Shown here piece after piece: positions 32,790 to 41,538 of a stretch of 64,000 bases of DNA. Under the pieces are notes generated by a model. It was not told the origin of the DNA, ran no database searches, and saw only the letters and a program-made list of their open reading frames with translations. Each line of letters opens with the position of its first letter. The first letter of the stretch is position 1. Location: contig CP141729.1 of NCBI GenBank assembly GCA_035621215.1, positions 2,378,944 to 2,442,943 on the forward strand. The letters are read 5' to 3'. Source of the stretch: Oscillospiraceae bacterium MB08-C2-2 (GTDB lineage: Bacteria > Bacillota > Clostridia > Oscillospirales > Ruminococcaceae). Both the position numbers and the translations under genes were made by a program.

Positions 32790-33647
32790 TCAAAAAAAAA
32801 GTATGTCGTCTCGCATGGCGATGGCTTCATCCCGGGCAGCGGCGGCAAAGCTCTTGCCTGCATGCTCGGGCTTTTTCCAGCTCATGAGAATCCCACGGGA
32901 GGAATTAACCACCCCACCGCTGCCCTTGTGGAGATAGTGGGCGATTTCGGAAGCGGTGCCGCCTTGTGCCCCATAGCCGGGAATCAGGAAGAACATCCCG
33001 GGAAGCCGCTGGCGGATGCGCTGGGTATCTTGGGAGTTGGTGCAGCCCACCACGCCGCCAATGGCGCTGTAGCCGCATTCTCCGGCAAACTGTTCTCCAA
33101 GCTTGGCCGTTTTTTCGCCGACAGTGAGATAAACCGGCTGGTCATCGGCAATCAGCCCTTCAATGTCCGGGGCGCCGGGGTTGGAGGTGGCAACCAGCAC
33201 AAAGAGGCCCTTTTCCCCGGTGGCCAGATAGGGGAAGTAAGGCTCTAAGGTATCCATGCCCATATAGGGGCTGACCGTGATGAAATCTGCCTCAAAATCC
33301 CCGGTGAAATGGGCGGCGGCATACATCTCGGCGGTTTTGGCAATATCGCCCCGCTTGACATCGGCTATGATGATGGCCTGCTTTTCCCGCAGATAGGCAA
33401 GGGTTTTGGCGTAGGTCTCCATACCGGCAAGGCCCATGGCCTCGTAGTAGGCAATCTGCACCTTATAAACAGCCACAATATCGTGGGTGGAATCGATGAT
33501 TTCCTTATTAAAGGCCAGCACAGCGGCGGCATCGCTCTCAAATCCCTTGCGGAAATCCTCCGGGAGGTAGGCGGCGTCGGTATCCAAGCCGAGGCAGACA
33601 TGTCCTTTTTCCATTACACGCTGGTGCAGCCGATCAATGAGCTTCAT
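32790..33647 (-). CDS. pyrF: Orotidine 5'-phosphate decarboxylase
   Basis: A 285-residue PyrF of the longer subfamily, converting OMP to UMP. The catalytic signature IIADVKRGDIAKTAEMYA is visible, and VCLGLDTD at the N terminus. ATG at 33647 is preferred, with AAGGAG nine bases before; a TTG lies two codons upstream. The gene overlaps the pyrC end by 14 bases in another frame, and its ribosome binding site lies inside pyrC. The last codons (ILFF-stop) fall into a family A hairpin arm. Confidence 0.95.
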   Translation of the reverse strand: MKLIDRLHQRVMEKGHVCLGLDTDAAYLPEDFRKGFESDAAAVLAFNKEIIDSTHDIVAVYKVQIAYYEAMGLAGMETYAKTLAYLREKQAIIIADVKRGDIAKTAEMYAAAHFTGDFEADFITVSPYMGMDTLEPYFPYLATGEKGLFVLVATSNPGAPDIEGLIADDQPVYLTVGEKTAKLGEQFAGECGYSAIGGVVGCTNSQDTQRIRQRLPGMFFLIPGYGAQGGTASEIAHYLHKGSGGVVNSSRGILMSWKKPEHAGKSFAAAARDEAIAMRDDILFF

Positions 33648-34827
33648 ATACAATTTCTCCTTGCTTCATAGTCATGAGTATCCTGCCATAAAAGGTTTGC
33701 CCGTCAAAAGGGGTGTTATGCCCCTTGGAGGAGCAATCCGATGCATTAAAAACAAAGGGTGATTCCACATCCACCAGAACCAGATCGGCGGGAACCCCCG
33801 GCTCGATGACCCCGCCCTCAAAGCCCAGTATCCGGGCCGGATTGCGGGACATCAGTGCAGAAAGCTGGGAAAGGGTAATTTCACCGGTGCGCACCAGATG
33901 GGTATAGCAGGCGGCAAAGGCACATTCTAACCCCACCATGCCGTTAACGCCTTTTTCCTTATCTTCCTGTGTATGGGGGGCGTGGTCGGTGGCAATGGCA
34001 TCGATGTAGCCGTTGCGCAGGCATTCCACCAAATAGCGGCGGTGGCTTTCATCCCGCAGAGGTGGAGCCACGGCATACTCGGTGGTATCATTCAGGCAAA
34101 GGTGATGGGGGGTTACCTCGCAGGTGATGTTGTCGCACATGAGCTTGCCGCTGATGATATCCCCCAGCGAATCGATGGTGCTCACATGGCAGAAGTGGGT
34201 CTTGCAGCCGGTGTGCACAGCCAGCTTCACATCCCGGGTGGTCATGAGATCCTCCGCCAGATAAAGGTTGCGGTGGGTGAGCGCCGGGTCTTCTTCGTGG
34301 AGCATCAGCCCCAGCCCCAGCTGGTTGGCTTTATCCATGGCCGCCAGCATCACGCCGGTATCGGCCACGCCTACGCCGTCATCCGAAAGCCAGCGCACCT
34401 TGGCGGTGTCAAGGGCATCCAGATGGGAAAGGGTTTTTCCGTCAAAGCCCTCGGTGATGGAAACCGTCTGGTGCAGGCGGCAAAGGCCGGCCTGCTTGCC
34501 TTTTTCCAGCACATACTCCACTGTATCCATACTGCTGCACACCGGCTTTGTGTTGGCCATAAGGCTCACATTCACATAGCCGCCCCGCACCGCTGACCGG
34601 CACCCGGAAAGGATGTCTTCCTTGTGGGTAAGGCCGGGATCGCGGAAATGAGCGTGGAGATCGGTAAAGGCGGGGAGCAGAACCTTGCCGCCGCCATCCA
34701 AAACCGTTTCAAAATCCCCTTCAATGTGCTCGGCAATTTGAGCTATGAGGCCATTTTCAATCAGCAGCTCTAGGTTACGCTCCTTGCTGGAGTCGACCGC
34801 TTTTATATTCCTGATAAGGGTGGACAT
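33634..34827 (-). CDS. pyrC: Dihydroorotase
   Basis: A 397-residue class I dihydroorotase, cyclising carbamoyl-aspartate to dihydroorotate with two zinc ions. The metal motif DLHAHFRDPGLTHKED and the later TDHAPHTQEDK are both visible; the former carries the two histidines. The start ATG overlaps pyrB by 53 bases and the end overlaps pyrF. It is the second gene of the operon read from 35.8 kb. Confidence 0.96.
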   Translation of the reverse strand: MSTLIRNIKAVDSSKERNLELLIENGLIAQIAEHIEGDFETVLDGGGKVLLPAFTDLHAHFRDPGLTHKEDILSGCRSAVRGGYVNVSLMANTKPVCSSMDTVEYVLEKGKQAGLCRLHQTVSITEGFDGKTLSHLDALDTAKVRWLSDDGVGVADTGVMLAAMDKANQLGLGLMLHEEDPALTHRNLYLAEDLMTTRDVKLAVHTGCKTHFCHVSTIDSLGDIISGKLMCDNITCEVTPHHLCLNDTTEYAVAPPLRDESHRRYLVECLRNGYIDAIATDHAPHTQEDKEKGVNGMVGLECAFAACYTHLVRTGEITLSQLSALMSRNPARILGFEGGVIEPGVPADLVLVDVESPFVFNASDCSSKGHNTPFDGQTFYGRILMTMKQGEIVYEAH

Positions 34828-35773
34828 AGATGTAATCCTCCGTCATAAGATCGTTGAGTTCCAGCAGCTTGATAATCAGAGCCATCCGGGCAAAGACACC
34901 CATCTGCGCCTGTTTGAAATACCATGCCCGAGGGTCATTGTCCACATCCTCGGTGATTTCATCCACCCGGGGTAGGGGGTGCAGCACAATCATATCCGCT
35001 TTGGCGTGCTCCATCTTTTCGCTATCCAGAATGTAGCAGCCCTTGAGCCGCTGGTATTGCTCCGGATCAGAAAAGCGCTCCCGCTGGATGCGGGTCATAT
35101 ACAGGATATCCAGCTCCGGCAAAGCGGCAGTCAGATTGCTGTTTTCGGTGATATCCATGCCCTGGGCTGTCAATTCCTCCACAATCTCGGTGGGCATGGG
35201 CAGCTCGGGGGGGCTGATCAGCACAAACCGGTTGCCCGGATACCGGGAGAGCATCCGAATCAGGGAATGAACGGTGCGGCCGTATTTAAGATCCCCGCAC
35301 AGGCCGATGGTCAGGTGATCCACCCGGCCGAAGCGCCGGTAAATGGTGACCAGATCGGTGAGGGTTTGGGTGGGGTGCTCGTTGGCGCCATCCCCGGCGT
35401 TGATGACCGGAACCCCGGCGGCGGCCGCCATTTTGTGGGGGGAAAGGGGCACCGGGTGGCGCACAGCCATCAGATCGCTGTAGCAGCTGACGGTGCGGGC
35501 GGTATCCTCCAGTGTTTCCCCTTTGGAAGCAGAGGTGGTGGACATATCTGAGAACCCGATGACATTTCCGCCTAAGCGAAGCATGGCGCTTTCAAAAGAA
35601 AGGCGGGTGCGGGTGCTGGGCTCAAAAAAAAGAGTAGCCAATATTTTGCCTTTTGCAACCTCAGCATAACGCTTGGGATTACGGGCAATAGTATCGGCTA
35701 CTGAAATAATATAATCCAAATCTTTTTGACGGAAATCTGATATTCCGAGAATGTGTTGTAAGTTTGGCTTCAT
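34775..35773 (-). CDS. pyrB: Aspartate carbamoyltransferase catalytic chain
   Basis: A 332-residue catalytic chain joining carbamoyl phosphate and aspartate. The carbamoyl-phosphate motif FFEPSTRTRLSFE and the aspartate-loop VLHPLPRVDEI are present. No regulatory pyrI gene is seen nearby. It is the first gene of the pyr operon, about 55 bases downstream of the promoter at 35827-35855. The start is ATG after GAGGAGTTGCCAC. I see no clear PyrR attenuator in the short leader. Confidence 0.96.
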   Translation of the reverse strand: MKPNLQHILGISDFRQKDLDYIISVADTIARNPKRYAEVAKGKILATLFFEPSTRTRLSFESAMLRLGGNVIGFSDMSTTSASKGETLEDTARTVSCYSDLMAVRHPVPLSPHKMAAAAGVPVINAGDGANEHPTQTLTDLVTIYRRFGRVDHLTIGLCGDLKYGRTVHSLIRMLSRYPGNRFVLISPPELPMPTEIVEELTAQGMDITENSNLTAALPELDILYMTRIQRERFSDPEQYQRLKGCYILDSEKMEHAKADMIVLHPLPRVDEITEDVDNDPRAWYFKQAQMGVFARMALIIKLLELNDLMTEDYIYVHPYQEYKSGRLQQGA

Positions 35774-35826
35774 GTGGCAACTCCTCTCGCACAGTTAAGC
35801 AGGCTGTTTCACTCCAAATTGTCGTA

Positions 35827-35855
35827 AGTCTATCACAGGCGCCGACAAATGTCAA
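35827..35855 (-). promoter_or_regulatory. pyr operon promoter
   Basis: On the minus strand TTGACA (35850-35855), 17 bases, TAGACT (35827-35832). Confidence 0.8.
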
Positions 35856-35886
35856 GGGGAGAGTTGCTTTTTTATAAAAATCAAAA

Positions 35887-35913
35887 AACCCGCCGGGAAT
35901 ATCCCGACGGGTT
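35887..35913 (-). terminator. Terminator after rpmB
   Basis: AACCCGTCGGG pairs with CCCGGCGGGTT on the minus strand, followed by TTTTGATTTTT. It ends the rpmB transcript just upstream of the pyr promoter. Confidence 0.9.
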
Positions 35914-35944
35914 CTTCAAACAAATTGAGAAAATTCCGCAAGCC

Positions 35945-36133
35945 TTAGACCGCTCTGACAACCTTGTCGGAACGGAGGCACCGGGTGCAGGCGTGGATGT
36001 GACAAGGTGAACCGTTCACAACTGCTTTGACACGTTTCACATTGGGTTTCCAAGTCCGATTACTCCTGCGGTGAGAGTGAGAAACTTTAATTCCAAAAGA
36101 AACACCTTTTCCGCAAATATCGCATTTAGCCAT
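35945..36133 (-). CDS. rpmB: Ribosomal protein L28, zinc type
   Basis: A 62-residue L28 of the 50S subunit. It is the zinc-binding form, with C-x2-C near the N terminus (MAKCDICGKG) and a second C-x2-C late (HACTRC). The basic HSHRRSNRTWKPNVKRV segment is typical. AAAGGAGGTGCAGAT precedes the ATG at 36133; the frame extends to 36196 without a site. A promoter lies at 36257-36285. Confidence 0.97.
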   Translation of the reverse strand: MAKCDICGKGVSFGIKVSHSHRRSNRTWKPNVKRVKAVVNGSPCHIHACTRCLRSDKVVRAV

Positions 36134-36256
36134 TATCTGCACCTCCTTTAGCATAAGCGGCTCCACCGAAAAAACATCCGAAGGCCGCAGATTCATTCGA
36201 GATCAAAATAAGTCCTTTGCCAGCTTAATCAGCACGGACAAAAGGTCAACAGAGCT

Positions 36257-36285
36257 ATTCTAGCAAACTTTTTGAAAAAATGCAA
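36257..36285 (-). promoter_or_regulatory. rpmB promoter
   Basis: TTGCAT (36280-36285), 17 bases, TAGAAT (36257-36262) on the minus strand. Confidence 0.7.
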
Positions 36286-36404
36286 GCAGTTTCTTTTGAT
36301 TTCCGCAAAAAATCCCCCAAAATATCTGAAAAATCTTCTTTGAATGACCTGTTCCACGTCTCGAAGCCTTGTTTTTTAGGGGCTTTCCCTTTATAATGAG
36401 GGTG

Positions 36405-36600
36405 TAGAAAAAAGCCTGCACCCTCTATGGGGGGCGTTGGATGCCACTATATTTTCCCTAGATTGTGCCTTTCGGTACAAAAAATGGTATTCCTGTGTCC
36501 AAATCAATTGGACTTCGGAAGAATTACCCATTAAAACTACAACAGTTTTATGCCAAAGGCCAGTTTGTCTTCAGACTGGTATGCTATGCAACAACTGGCA
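36405..36600. repeat. Family D multi-hairpin element, copy 1
   Basis: The element starts GGGTGTAG...TGCACCC near 36400 and includes TTGTGCC/GGTACAA (36463-36480), GTCCAA/TTGGAC (36497-36513) and CCAGT/ACTGG (about 36560-36580). The backbone GGAAGAATTAC..ATTAAAACTACAAC also occurs at 58.85 kb. The open frame through it (from 36437) is not considered coding. Confidence 0.85.
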
Positions 36601-36634
36601 TATGCCAACCATAAAAAGAAAGGGGCGTGAAAAC

Positions 36635-37318
36635 ATGCTGCTGGGCGGTAATATGCAGGATCAGCTTTTTACAACCTTTGTTCGTGTGCTGGTGATTTTC
36701 ACGGCGCTGCCGGTGCATGAATTTGCCCATGGCTTTGTAGCCGACCGGCTGGGCGACCCCACACCCCGCTGTCAGGGCCGCCTGACCCTGAATCCCTTTG
36801 CCCATCTGGACCCAATGGGCAGCATTGCCCTTTTGCTTTTCGGCTTCGGCTGGGCAAAACCGGTGAGCATTGATGCCCGCAATTTTAAAAAGCCCAAATG
36901 GGGGATGGCCTTATCCTCTTTGGCCGGGCCGGGAGCCAATGTGCTCATGTCCTTTATCGCTTTGGTTTGCTTTAAGCTGCTCCTTGCCTTTGAGGGTTCT
37001 TTTGACCCCCGGTTTTATCGGGCCGCCGCTGGCCTTGGGAGTGTGCTGAGCCTTGTGATCAGCATCAACCTGTATCTGGCGGTGTTCAATCTGCTGCCCA
37101 TTCCGCCGCTGGATGGCTCCCGGATTTTTTCGGCGGTTCTGCCTTCCAAGCTTTATTGGAGCCTGATGCGCTATGAGCGGGTGATTTATGTCATACTGAT
37201 TCTTCTGATGATGACCGGAATTCTGAGCATTCCATTGCGGATTCTTTCCGGCTACATTTTAGACCTGCTTAATTGGCTGACTCTGCCTCTCGATCTGCTG
37301 GTGGGGAGACTGCGCTGA
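36635..37318 (+). CDS. Site-2 protease family (M50) membrane metalloprotease
   Basis: A 227-residue polytopic M50 protease homologous to Firmicute YwhC-type proteins. The zinc motif HEFAHG is near residue 27 in the first membrane segment, and the second metal-ligand region NLLPIPPLDGSRIF is near residue 150. Family members cut substrates within the membrane; the substrate here is unknown. ATG at 36635 follows AAGAAAGGGGCGTG. The gene overlaps scpA by one base (TGATG), a common Clostridial arrangement. Confidence 0.92.
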   Translation: MLLGGNMQDQLFTTFVRVLVIFTALPVHEFAHGFVADRLGDPTPRCQGRLTLNPFAHLDPMGSIALLLFGFGWAKPVSIDARNFKKPKWGMALSSLAGPGANVLMSFIALVCFKLLLAFEGSFDPRFYRAAAGLGSVLSLVISINLYLAVFNLLPIPPLDGSRIFSAVLPSKLYWSLMRYERVIYVILILLMMTGILSIPLRILSGYILDLLNWLTLPLDLLVGRLR

Positions 37319-38031
37319 TGCCCGGCCCCATGGAAGAGCTGCAATTCCGGGTGGCGGAGTTTGAAGGCCCGCTGGATTTGCTTCTGGTGCTGATCACCCG
37401 CCATAAGATGGATATTTTTAATATTGAGATATCCGCCCTGCTGGCCCAGTATCTGGCGGCCATCGAGCAGATGAAGGAACAGGATCTGGATGTTGCCAGT
37501 GAATTTCTGGAAATGGCCAGCCGCCTTGTTTATATGAAAACCGTTTCTCTTCTGCCTCGCCATGAGGAAGAAAACCAGCGCTTGCAGCAGGAGCTGACCG
37601 GCCAGCTGTTGGAGCTTCGCCTGTGCAAGGCGGTGGCCCGGCTGTTGGGGGAGAGGAACCTTGCCTCTGACCTGTTTGTTCGGGAGCCTATGCCGCTGCC
37701 GGTGGATCAGACCTATACGCTGGTGCATCCGCGGGGGGTGCTGTTTGATGCCTATGCCGATGCGGTAGGCCGTGAGGCCCGCCGCCGCCCGCCGCCGGAG
37801 GAAACCTTCCGCCCGTTGGTGGCACACCCCATGGTCAGCGTTACCTCCAAAATCTTTACCGTTCTGCGGGCCTTGCGCCGCCGGGAAAAGGTGCCTATGG
37901 GGGAGCTTTTTGAGAAAAGCGGCGGCCGCAGCGGCATGGTGGCCACCTTTTTGGCTCTGCTGGAGCTGGTGCATTCCCAGCGCATTGTGGTACGGGAGGG
38001 AGAGGTTCTCTCCAAGCCTCGCCGCCGCTGA
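37318..38031 (+). CDS. scpA: Segregation and condensation protein A
   Basis: A 237-residue ScpA kleisin that bridges SMC and ScpB in chromosome condensation. The N-terminal signature VAEFEGPLDLLLVLITRHKMDI and the C-terminal winged-helix segment are visible. The start ATG shares its A with the stop of the preceding protease gene. Its own stop codon at 38029-38031 is immediately followed by the cloverleaf element that separates it from scpB. Confidence 0.95.
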   Translation: MPGPMEELQFRVAEFEGPLDLLLVLITRHKMDIFNIEISALLAQYLAAIEQMKEQDLDVASEFLEMASRLVYMKTVSLLPRHEEENQRLQQELTGQLLELRLCKAVARLLGERNLASDLFVREPMPLPVDQTYTLVHPRGVLFDAYADAVGREARRRPPPEETFRPLVAHPMVSVTSKIFTVLRALRRREKVPMGELFEKSGGRSGMVATFLALLELVHSQRIVVREGEVLSKPRRR

Positions 38032-38130
38032 GCCGCCTGCCTTTTCCACAGAGCACACTAGGCTCTGTGGAAAACTCCGCAAAGGCCAAAGGTCTTGCGG
38101 AGCGCCGGCTTTGCCGGCGGGGCAGGCGGC
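38032..38130. repeat. Cloverleaf-shaped inverted-repeat element (family E, copy 2)
   Basis: The outer stem GCCGCCTGCC (38032-38041) pairs perfectly with GGCAGGCGGC (38121-38130). Three hairpins lie inside: TTTTCCACAGAGC/GCTCTGTGGAAAA (38042-38074), CTCCGCAA/TTGCGGAG (38075-38102) and CGCCGGC/GCCGGCG (38103-38119). It begins at the base after the scpA stop. It shares topology but no arm sequence with 2662-2742. Confidence 0.9.
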
Positions 38131-38209
38131 CTTCGCAGGAGGGCACTGTGCCAATGGCTGTGCATTCGCTCAAAAATTCAACCAACCATAAAAAGATGAG
38201 GGACAAGCT

Positions 38210-38785
38210 TTGCAGATTGAACGGATGGAACGCAACGTGGAAGCCATTCTTTTCGCCGCCGGTGATCCGCTGGAAGGGGAAAAAATTGCGCTTGCACTGG
38301 ATATTGAGGAAAAAACAGTCAAAAATTTAGTCAATAGGATTGCCGACCGCTATGACCGGGAGGAAAGCCCCTTCGATATTGTTTTTATGGATGGCGCTTA
38401 CCAATTGTGCACCCGGCCGGATTTTGCGCCTGTGATCCGGGCGGCGCTGGAAATTCGCCGGAGTGCACCTCTTTCTCAGGCGGCGCTGGAGGTTCTGGCC
38501 ATTGTGGCCTATAACCAGCCGGTAACCCGGGCCTTTGTGGATCAGGTTCGAGGGGTGGATTGCTCTTCGGTTATGCGCTCGCTGGTGGAGAAGGGCCTGA
38601 TTATGGAGGCCGGGCGATTGCAGATTCCGGGCAAGCCGCTGGCCTATAAAACCACGCCCAACTTTTTACGAAGCTTTGGCATGGAATCACTGGAGCAGCT
38701 TCCCACGGTTCCCAGCCTGCCCGATGAGGAGCCGGAGGATGAGGCTCAGCTTCCGGGGCAGATCGATTTTTTTGAGATTGAATAG
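38210..38785 (+). CDS. scpB: Segregation and condensation protein B
   Basis: A 191-residue ScpB, the winged-helix partner of ScpA in the SMC complex. Motifs include MERNVEAILFAAGDPLEGEK and the typical LEVLAIVAYNQPVTRAFVDQVRGVD. The start is TTG at 38210 after GATGAGGGA; an ATG five codons later is also possible but poorly spaced. The 178-base gap to scpA, which is normally short, is filled by the cloverleaf. Confidence 0.95.
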   Translation: MQIERMERNVEAILFAAGDPLEGEKIALALDIEEKTVKNLVNRIADRYDREESPFDIVFMDGAYQLCTRPDFAPVIRAALEIRRSAPLSQAALEVLAIVAYNQPVTRAFVDQVRGVDCSSVMRSLVEKGLIMEAGRLQIPGKPLAYKTTPNFLRSFGMESLEQLPTVPSLPDEEPEDEAQLPGQIDFFEIE

Positions 38786-38809
38786 AAAAAGCGGGGGAGG
38801 AGCCGGGAA

Positions 38810-39484
38810 ATGACAGCGCTGGTTATCCTGTTGGGAATTGTTGCCCTGTTTGCCTTTCTGCTGCTTTCTCCCATTCAGGTGAGCCTCTGGTACCGGGAAC
38901 AGGAAGCAGGGGGGCTGGCCCAGTATCTTTTCATCCGCTTTGATTTTTCGCCGGAGGGTCTTGCCAAACGGGAGCAGCGCCGCCTCAAGCGCACCCTGCG
39001 CCGGGATTACAAAAAAGAGGAAAAGGCTGAGCCTGAGAAAAAGCCCAAATCCGAAAAAAAGCTTTCGGCCCTGTGGGATACCATTCAAAAAATATGGGGT
39101 GTGGTGCGCTGCTCCAAACAGGCCATGGCTATTTTCTGGAGTGGACTGCGCCTTGAGCGCTTTGCGCTGGAGGTGATCGCCGGCGGGGAGGATGCTCACC
39201 AGATTGGGGAGGCCTATGGCCGGTGGTGTGCCGCACTCAGCGCCGCTTTGCCCCTGCTGGATCGCCTGCTTTCCCCTCGGGAGCCGGAGATTACCGTTGA
39301 AGTGGATTTTTTCGCTCCCGAAACTGCTGTGGATTTTGCCGCCCGCATCAAGATCACGCCCTTGGTTCTGCTGAGAGCGGCGGCTTCCTTTTTAATCACA
39401 TACATCCGGGAGGAAGGCCTCCCGAAAAAATCAAAAGGTGGTGCCAAAAAACATGAGCCAGCAACAACCGCATCCAATCAATGA
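38810..39484 (+). CDS. DUF2953 membrane protein (YtfI-like)
   Basis: A 224-residue protein with one N-terminal membrane helix (about residues 3-22) and a long hydrophilic region containing lysine-rich KKEEKAEPEKKPKSEKK near residue 70. The later YGRWCAALSAALPLLDRLL and FLITYIREEGLPK match DUF2953 proteins. In Bacillus this family (YtfI) precedes ytfJ/gerW, exactly as here. GGGGAGGAGCCGGGAA precedes the ATG. Its 3' end overlaps gerW by 32 bases. Function unknown; a sporulation role is suggested by context. Confidence 0.88.
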   Translation: MTALVILLGIVALFAFLLLSPIQVSLWYREQEAGGLAQYLFIRFDFSPEGLAKREQRRLKRTLRRDYKKEEKAEPEKKPKSEKKLSALWDTIQKIWGVVRCSKQAMAIFWSGLRLERFALEVIAGGEDAHQIGEAYGRWCAALSAALPLLDRLLSPREPEITVEVDFFAPETAVDFAARIKITPLVLLRAAASFLITYIREEGLPKKSKGGAKKHEPATTASNQ

Positions 39485-39854
39485 TTTTACCGCCAGCGCT
39501 CTGCAGAACCTCCGAACTCTGGTGGATGTCAACACCATTGTGGGCGACCCCATCACAACAGCTGAGGGTATCGTCATCATTCCCATCTCCAAGGTTTCCT
39601 TCGGGTATGGAACCGGCGGCTCCGATCTTCCCTTTAAAACCTCCGAGGGCTTCGGTGCAGGAACCGGCGGCGGGGTTACCATCCAGCCTCTGGCCTTTCT
39701 GGTCATCAGCGGCGGCCGGGTGGAGCTGTTGCAGATGCAGACCGCCGATAACACAGCCGACCGCATTGTCAACTCGGTTCCCGGCCTTATTGATAAGGTA
39801 ACTGACCTGTTCAAAAAAGAGAAGCCCTCCGATAAAAAGGATTCCCAAGCCTAG
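39453..39854 (+). CDS. ytfJ: GerW/YtfJ sporulation protein
   Basis: A 133-residue GerW family protein. The family core NTIVGDPITTAEGIVIIPIS and GTGGGVTIQPLAFLVI is clear. In Bacillus YtfJ is made in the forespore and affects germination. The chosen ATG at 39453 follows AAAAGGTGGTGCC inside the preceding gene; an in-frame GTG at 39438 is less likely. It overlaps the DUF2953 gene by 32 bases, so coupling is likely. A C-terminal lysine-rich tail (KKEKPSDKKDS) ends the protein. Confidence 0.93.
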   Translation: MSQQQPHPINDFTASALQNLRTLVDVNTIVGDPITTAEGIVIIPISKVSFGYGTGGSDLPFKTSEGFGAGTGGGVTIQPLAFLVISGGRVELLQMQTADNTADRIVNSVPGLIDKVTDLFKKEKPSDKKDSQA

Positions 39855-40005
39855 AAGCCCCATGGCCTGTCTGTTTTTGGCATGGAAAAGCCGTTTTTGC
39901 GCCGGGATAGTCTAAGCCGGCTCACCCATTAATATACTTCAATTATATAGGGCCGTGATTTGTGGCCTTTTTGAGGAAATGCATTGAAGCATAGGGGAGC
40001 TGACT

Positions 40006-41172
40006 ATGGGAAAAAAACGCACTCTCTTTGCCTGTTTGACGGCGGCATTAATATGGTGGGCCGGTGTTTTCCCGGCCTCAGCGGCGGAGCCTATGGAAAG
40101 CCCTGTCAGTACAGGCTTTTCGGTGGGGGCCAAGGCCGCAGTGGTGATGGAGGCCCAAACAGGACGGGTTCTCTTTGACCAGAATGCGCAGGAAAAGCTG
40201 CCCATTGCCAGCACCACCAAAATTATGACCGCTTTGATTGCGCTGGAGCAATCCAACACAGAGGTTTATTTTAAGGTGGATTCCACCGCTATTTTGGTGG
40301 AGGGTTCCTCCATGGGGCTGCAGGAAGGGGATATGGTTTCTCTTGAATCGCTGGCCGTGGGCATGCTGCTGGCCTCGGGTAACGATGCCGCCAACGCAGC
40401 AGCCGTGCGGATCGCCGGTTCGGTTCCTGCCTTTGTGGAAATGATGAACCAGCGGGCCACTGAGCTGGGAATGACCAATACCCATTTTGACACCCCCTCC
40501 GGTTTGGATGGTGCAACCCATTATTCCACAGCCTACGATATGGCACTTTTAGCCCGGGAGGCATTGCGCAACGAGACCTTTTCGGCCATTTGCTCCCAAT
40601 ATCGTATGCGCACCCAGTATGGCAACCCGCCCTATGACCGCTGGTTGACCAACCACAATAAGATGCTCAACTATTATGAAGGTGCCATGGGGGTTAAGAC
40701 CGGCTTTACCAAAAAATCCGGCCGATGCCTTGTTTCGGCGGCGGAGCGTAACGGTGTGGAGCTGATCACAGTCACCCTCAACTGTCCCGATGATTGGAAC
40801 ACCCACAGGCATTTGTTTGATACCTATTTTGAAAAGCTGCAAGTGGAGGATTTATCCGCAGGGATTCCGCGGGCCCGGCTTTATGTGGCCGGTGGTGCCC
40901 AGAATCAAGTGACCTCCGCCCCAACACAGCCCATTCAGGTTCCGGTTAATGCCGACGGCAGCAGCCGGATTGAATATAAGGTGACTACTACCCAGCCTTT
41001 TTTGTATGCGCCTGTAACCAAGGGGCAGACAGTGGGCTATGCCACGGTTACGCTGGATGGAACCGAAATCTGCACCATCACTCTTACGGCTTCTCAGGAT
41101 GTTCCACTGCTTCATCCTTATAAAGAAAAGCGCAGCCTCTGGGAACGCTTCAAATCTAACTTTTCTTTTTGA
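40006..41172 (+). CDS. D-alanyl-D-alanine carboxypeptidase, DacF-like
   Basis: A 388-residue low-molecular-weight penicillin-binding protein that trims D-Ala from peptidoglycan stem peptides. Signal peptide MGKKRTLFACLTAALIWWAG is followed by the S-x-x-K motif ASTTKIM, SGN in LASGNDAANA, and KTG in VKTGFTKKSGR. A PBP5-type C-terminal beta domain follows. The start codon has GGGGAGCTGACT upstream. The stop codon and last codons (SNFSF-stop) lie in the left arm of a family A hairpin. Confidence 0.95.
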   Translation: MGKKRTLFACLTAALIWWAGVFPASAAEPMESPVSTGFSVGAKAAVVMEAQTGRVLFDQNAQEKLPIASTTKIMTALIALEQSNTEVYFKVDSTAILVEGSSMGLQEGDMVSLESLAVGMLLASGNDAANAAAVRIAGSVPAFVEMMNQRATELGMTNTHFDTPSGLDGATHYSTAYDMALLAREALRNETFSAICSQYRMRTQYGNPPYDRWLTNHNKMLNYYEGAMGVKTGFTKKSGRCLVSAAERNGVELITVTLNCPDDWNTHRHLFDTYFEKLQVEDLSAGIPRARLYVAGGAQNQVTSAPTQPIQVPVNADGSSRIEYKVTTTQPFLYAPVTKGQTVGYATVTLDGTEICTITLTASQDVPLLHPYKEKRSLWERFKSNFSF

Positions 41173-41410
41173 AAAAAAGAGAAGTTAGCAAAAGAAAAAC
41201 CAATAATAGTTCCTCTAAAAGAGGCTTCGCCTCTTTCGTCGGGCGCAACTTAGAAAAATAGGGGCCTTTAATCTCGATGGCGTGGGCTGAGTTGTCATCA
41301 GAGAAGTTTTTTCTTTGATAATTTTCTTTTTTAGATAAAAAGAAAGTGTGTGTCCGGCACGGCATGAGCACCAAGTTTCAAAGCTTCGCTTGGTGGAATC
41401 TAGAAAAAAG
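41156..41410. repeat. Family A element at dacF 3' end
   Basis: CTAACTT..TTTTT and AAAAA..AAGTTAG form a hairpin at 41156-41188, overlapping the end of dacF. It is followed by GCAAAAGAAAAACC, GAGGCTTCGCCTC, then TTTTTTCTTTG and a degraded right hairpin near 41320-41348, then GGCACGGCATGAGCACCAAG. Confidence 0.85.
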
Positions 41411-41538
41411 AGTTTTGATTAAAAACGGAAGCACTTTTTACTGTCTAAATCCGCCGTATGAGATAAAATCTCCGGTGGATATCAAGATAAATAGAAAATA
41501 CAAAACAAATTACTCTTAGGAAAAGGAAGTACAAAACT

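Noticed and set aside
35774-35826. PyrR-type attenuator before pyrB
   Set aside because: The leader is only about 55 bases and no PyrR-binding hairpin or antiterminator pair could be made out.
36437-36634. N-terminal extension of the M50 protease gene
   Set aside because: It passes through the family D hairpin element; the ATG at 36635 has the good ribosome binding site.
37252-38154. 300-codon minus-strand frame opposite scpA
   Set aside because: It is the antisense shadow of scpA, with His/Gln-rich translation.
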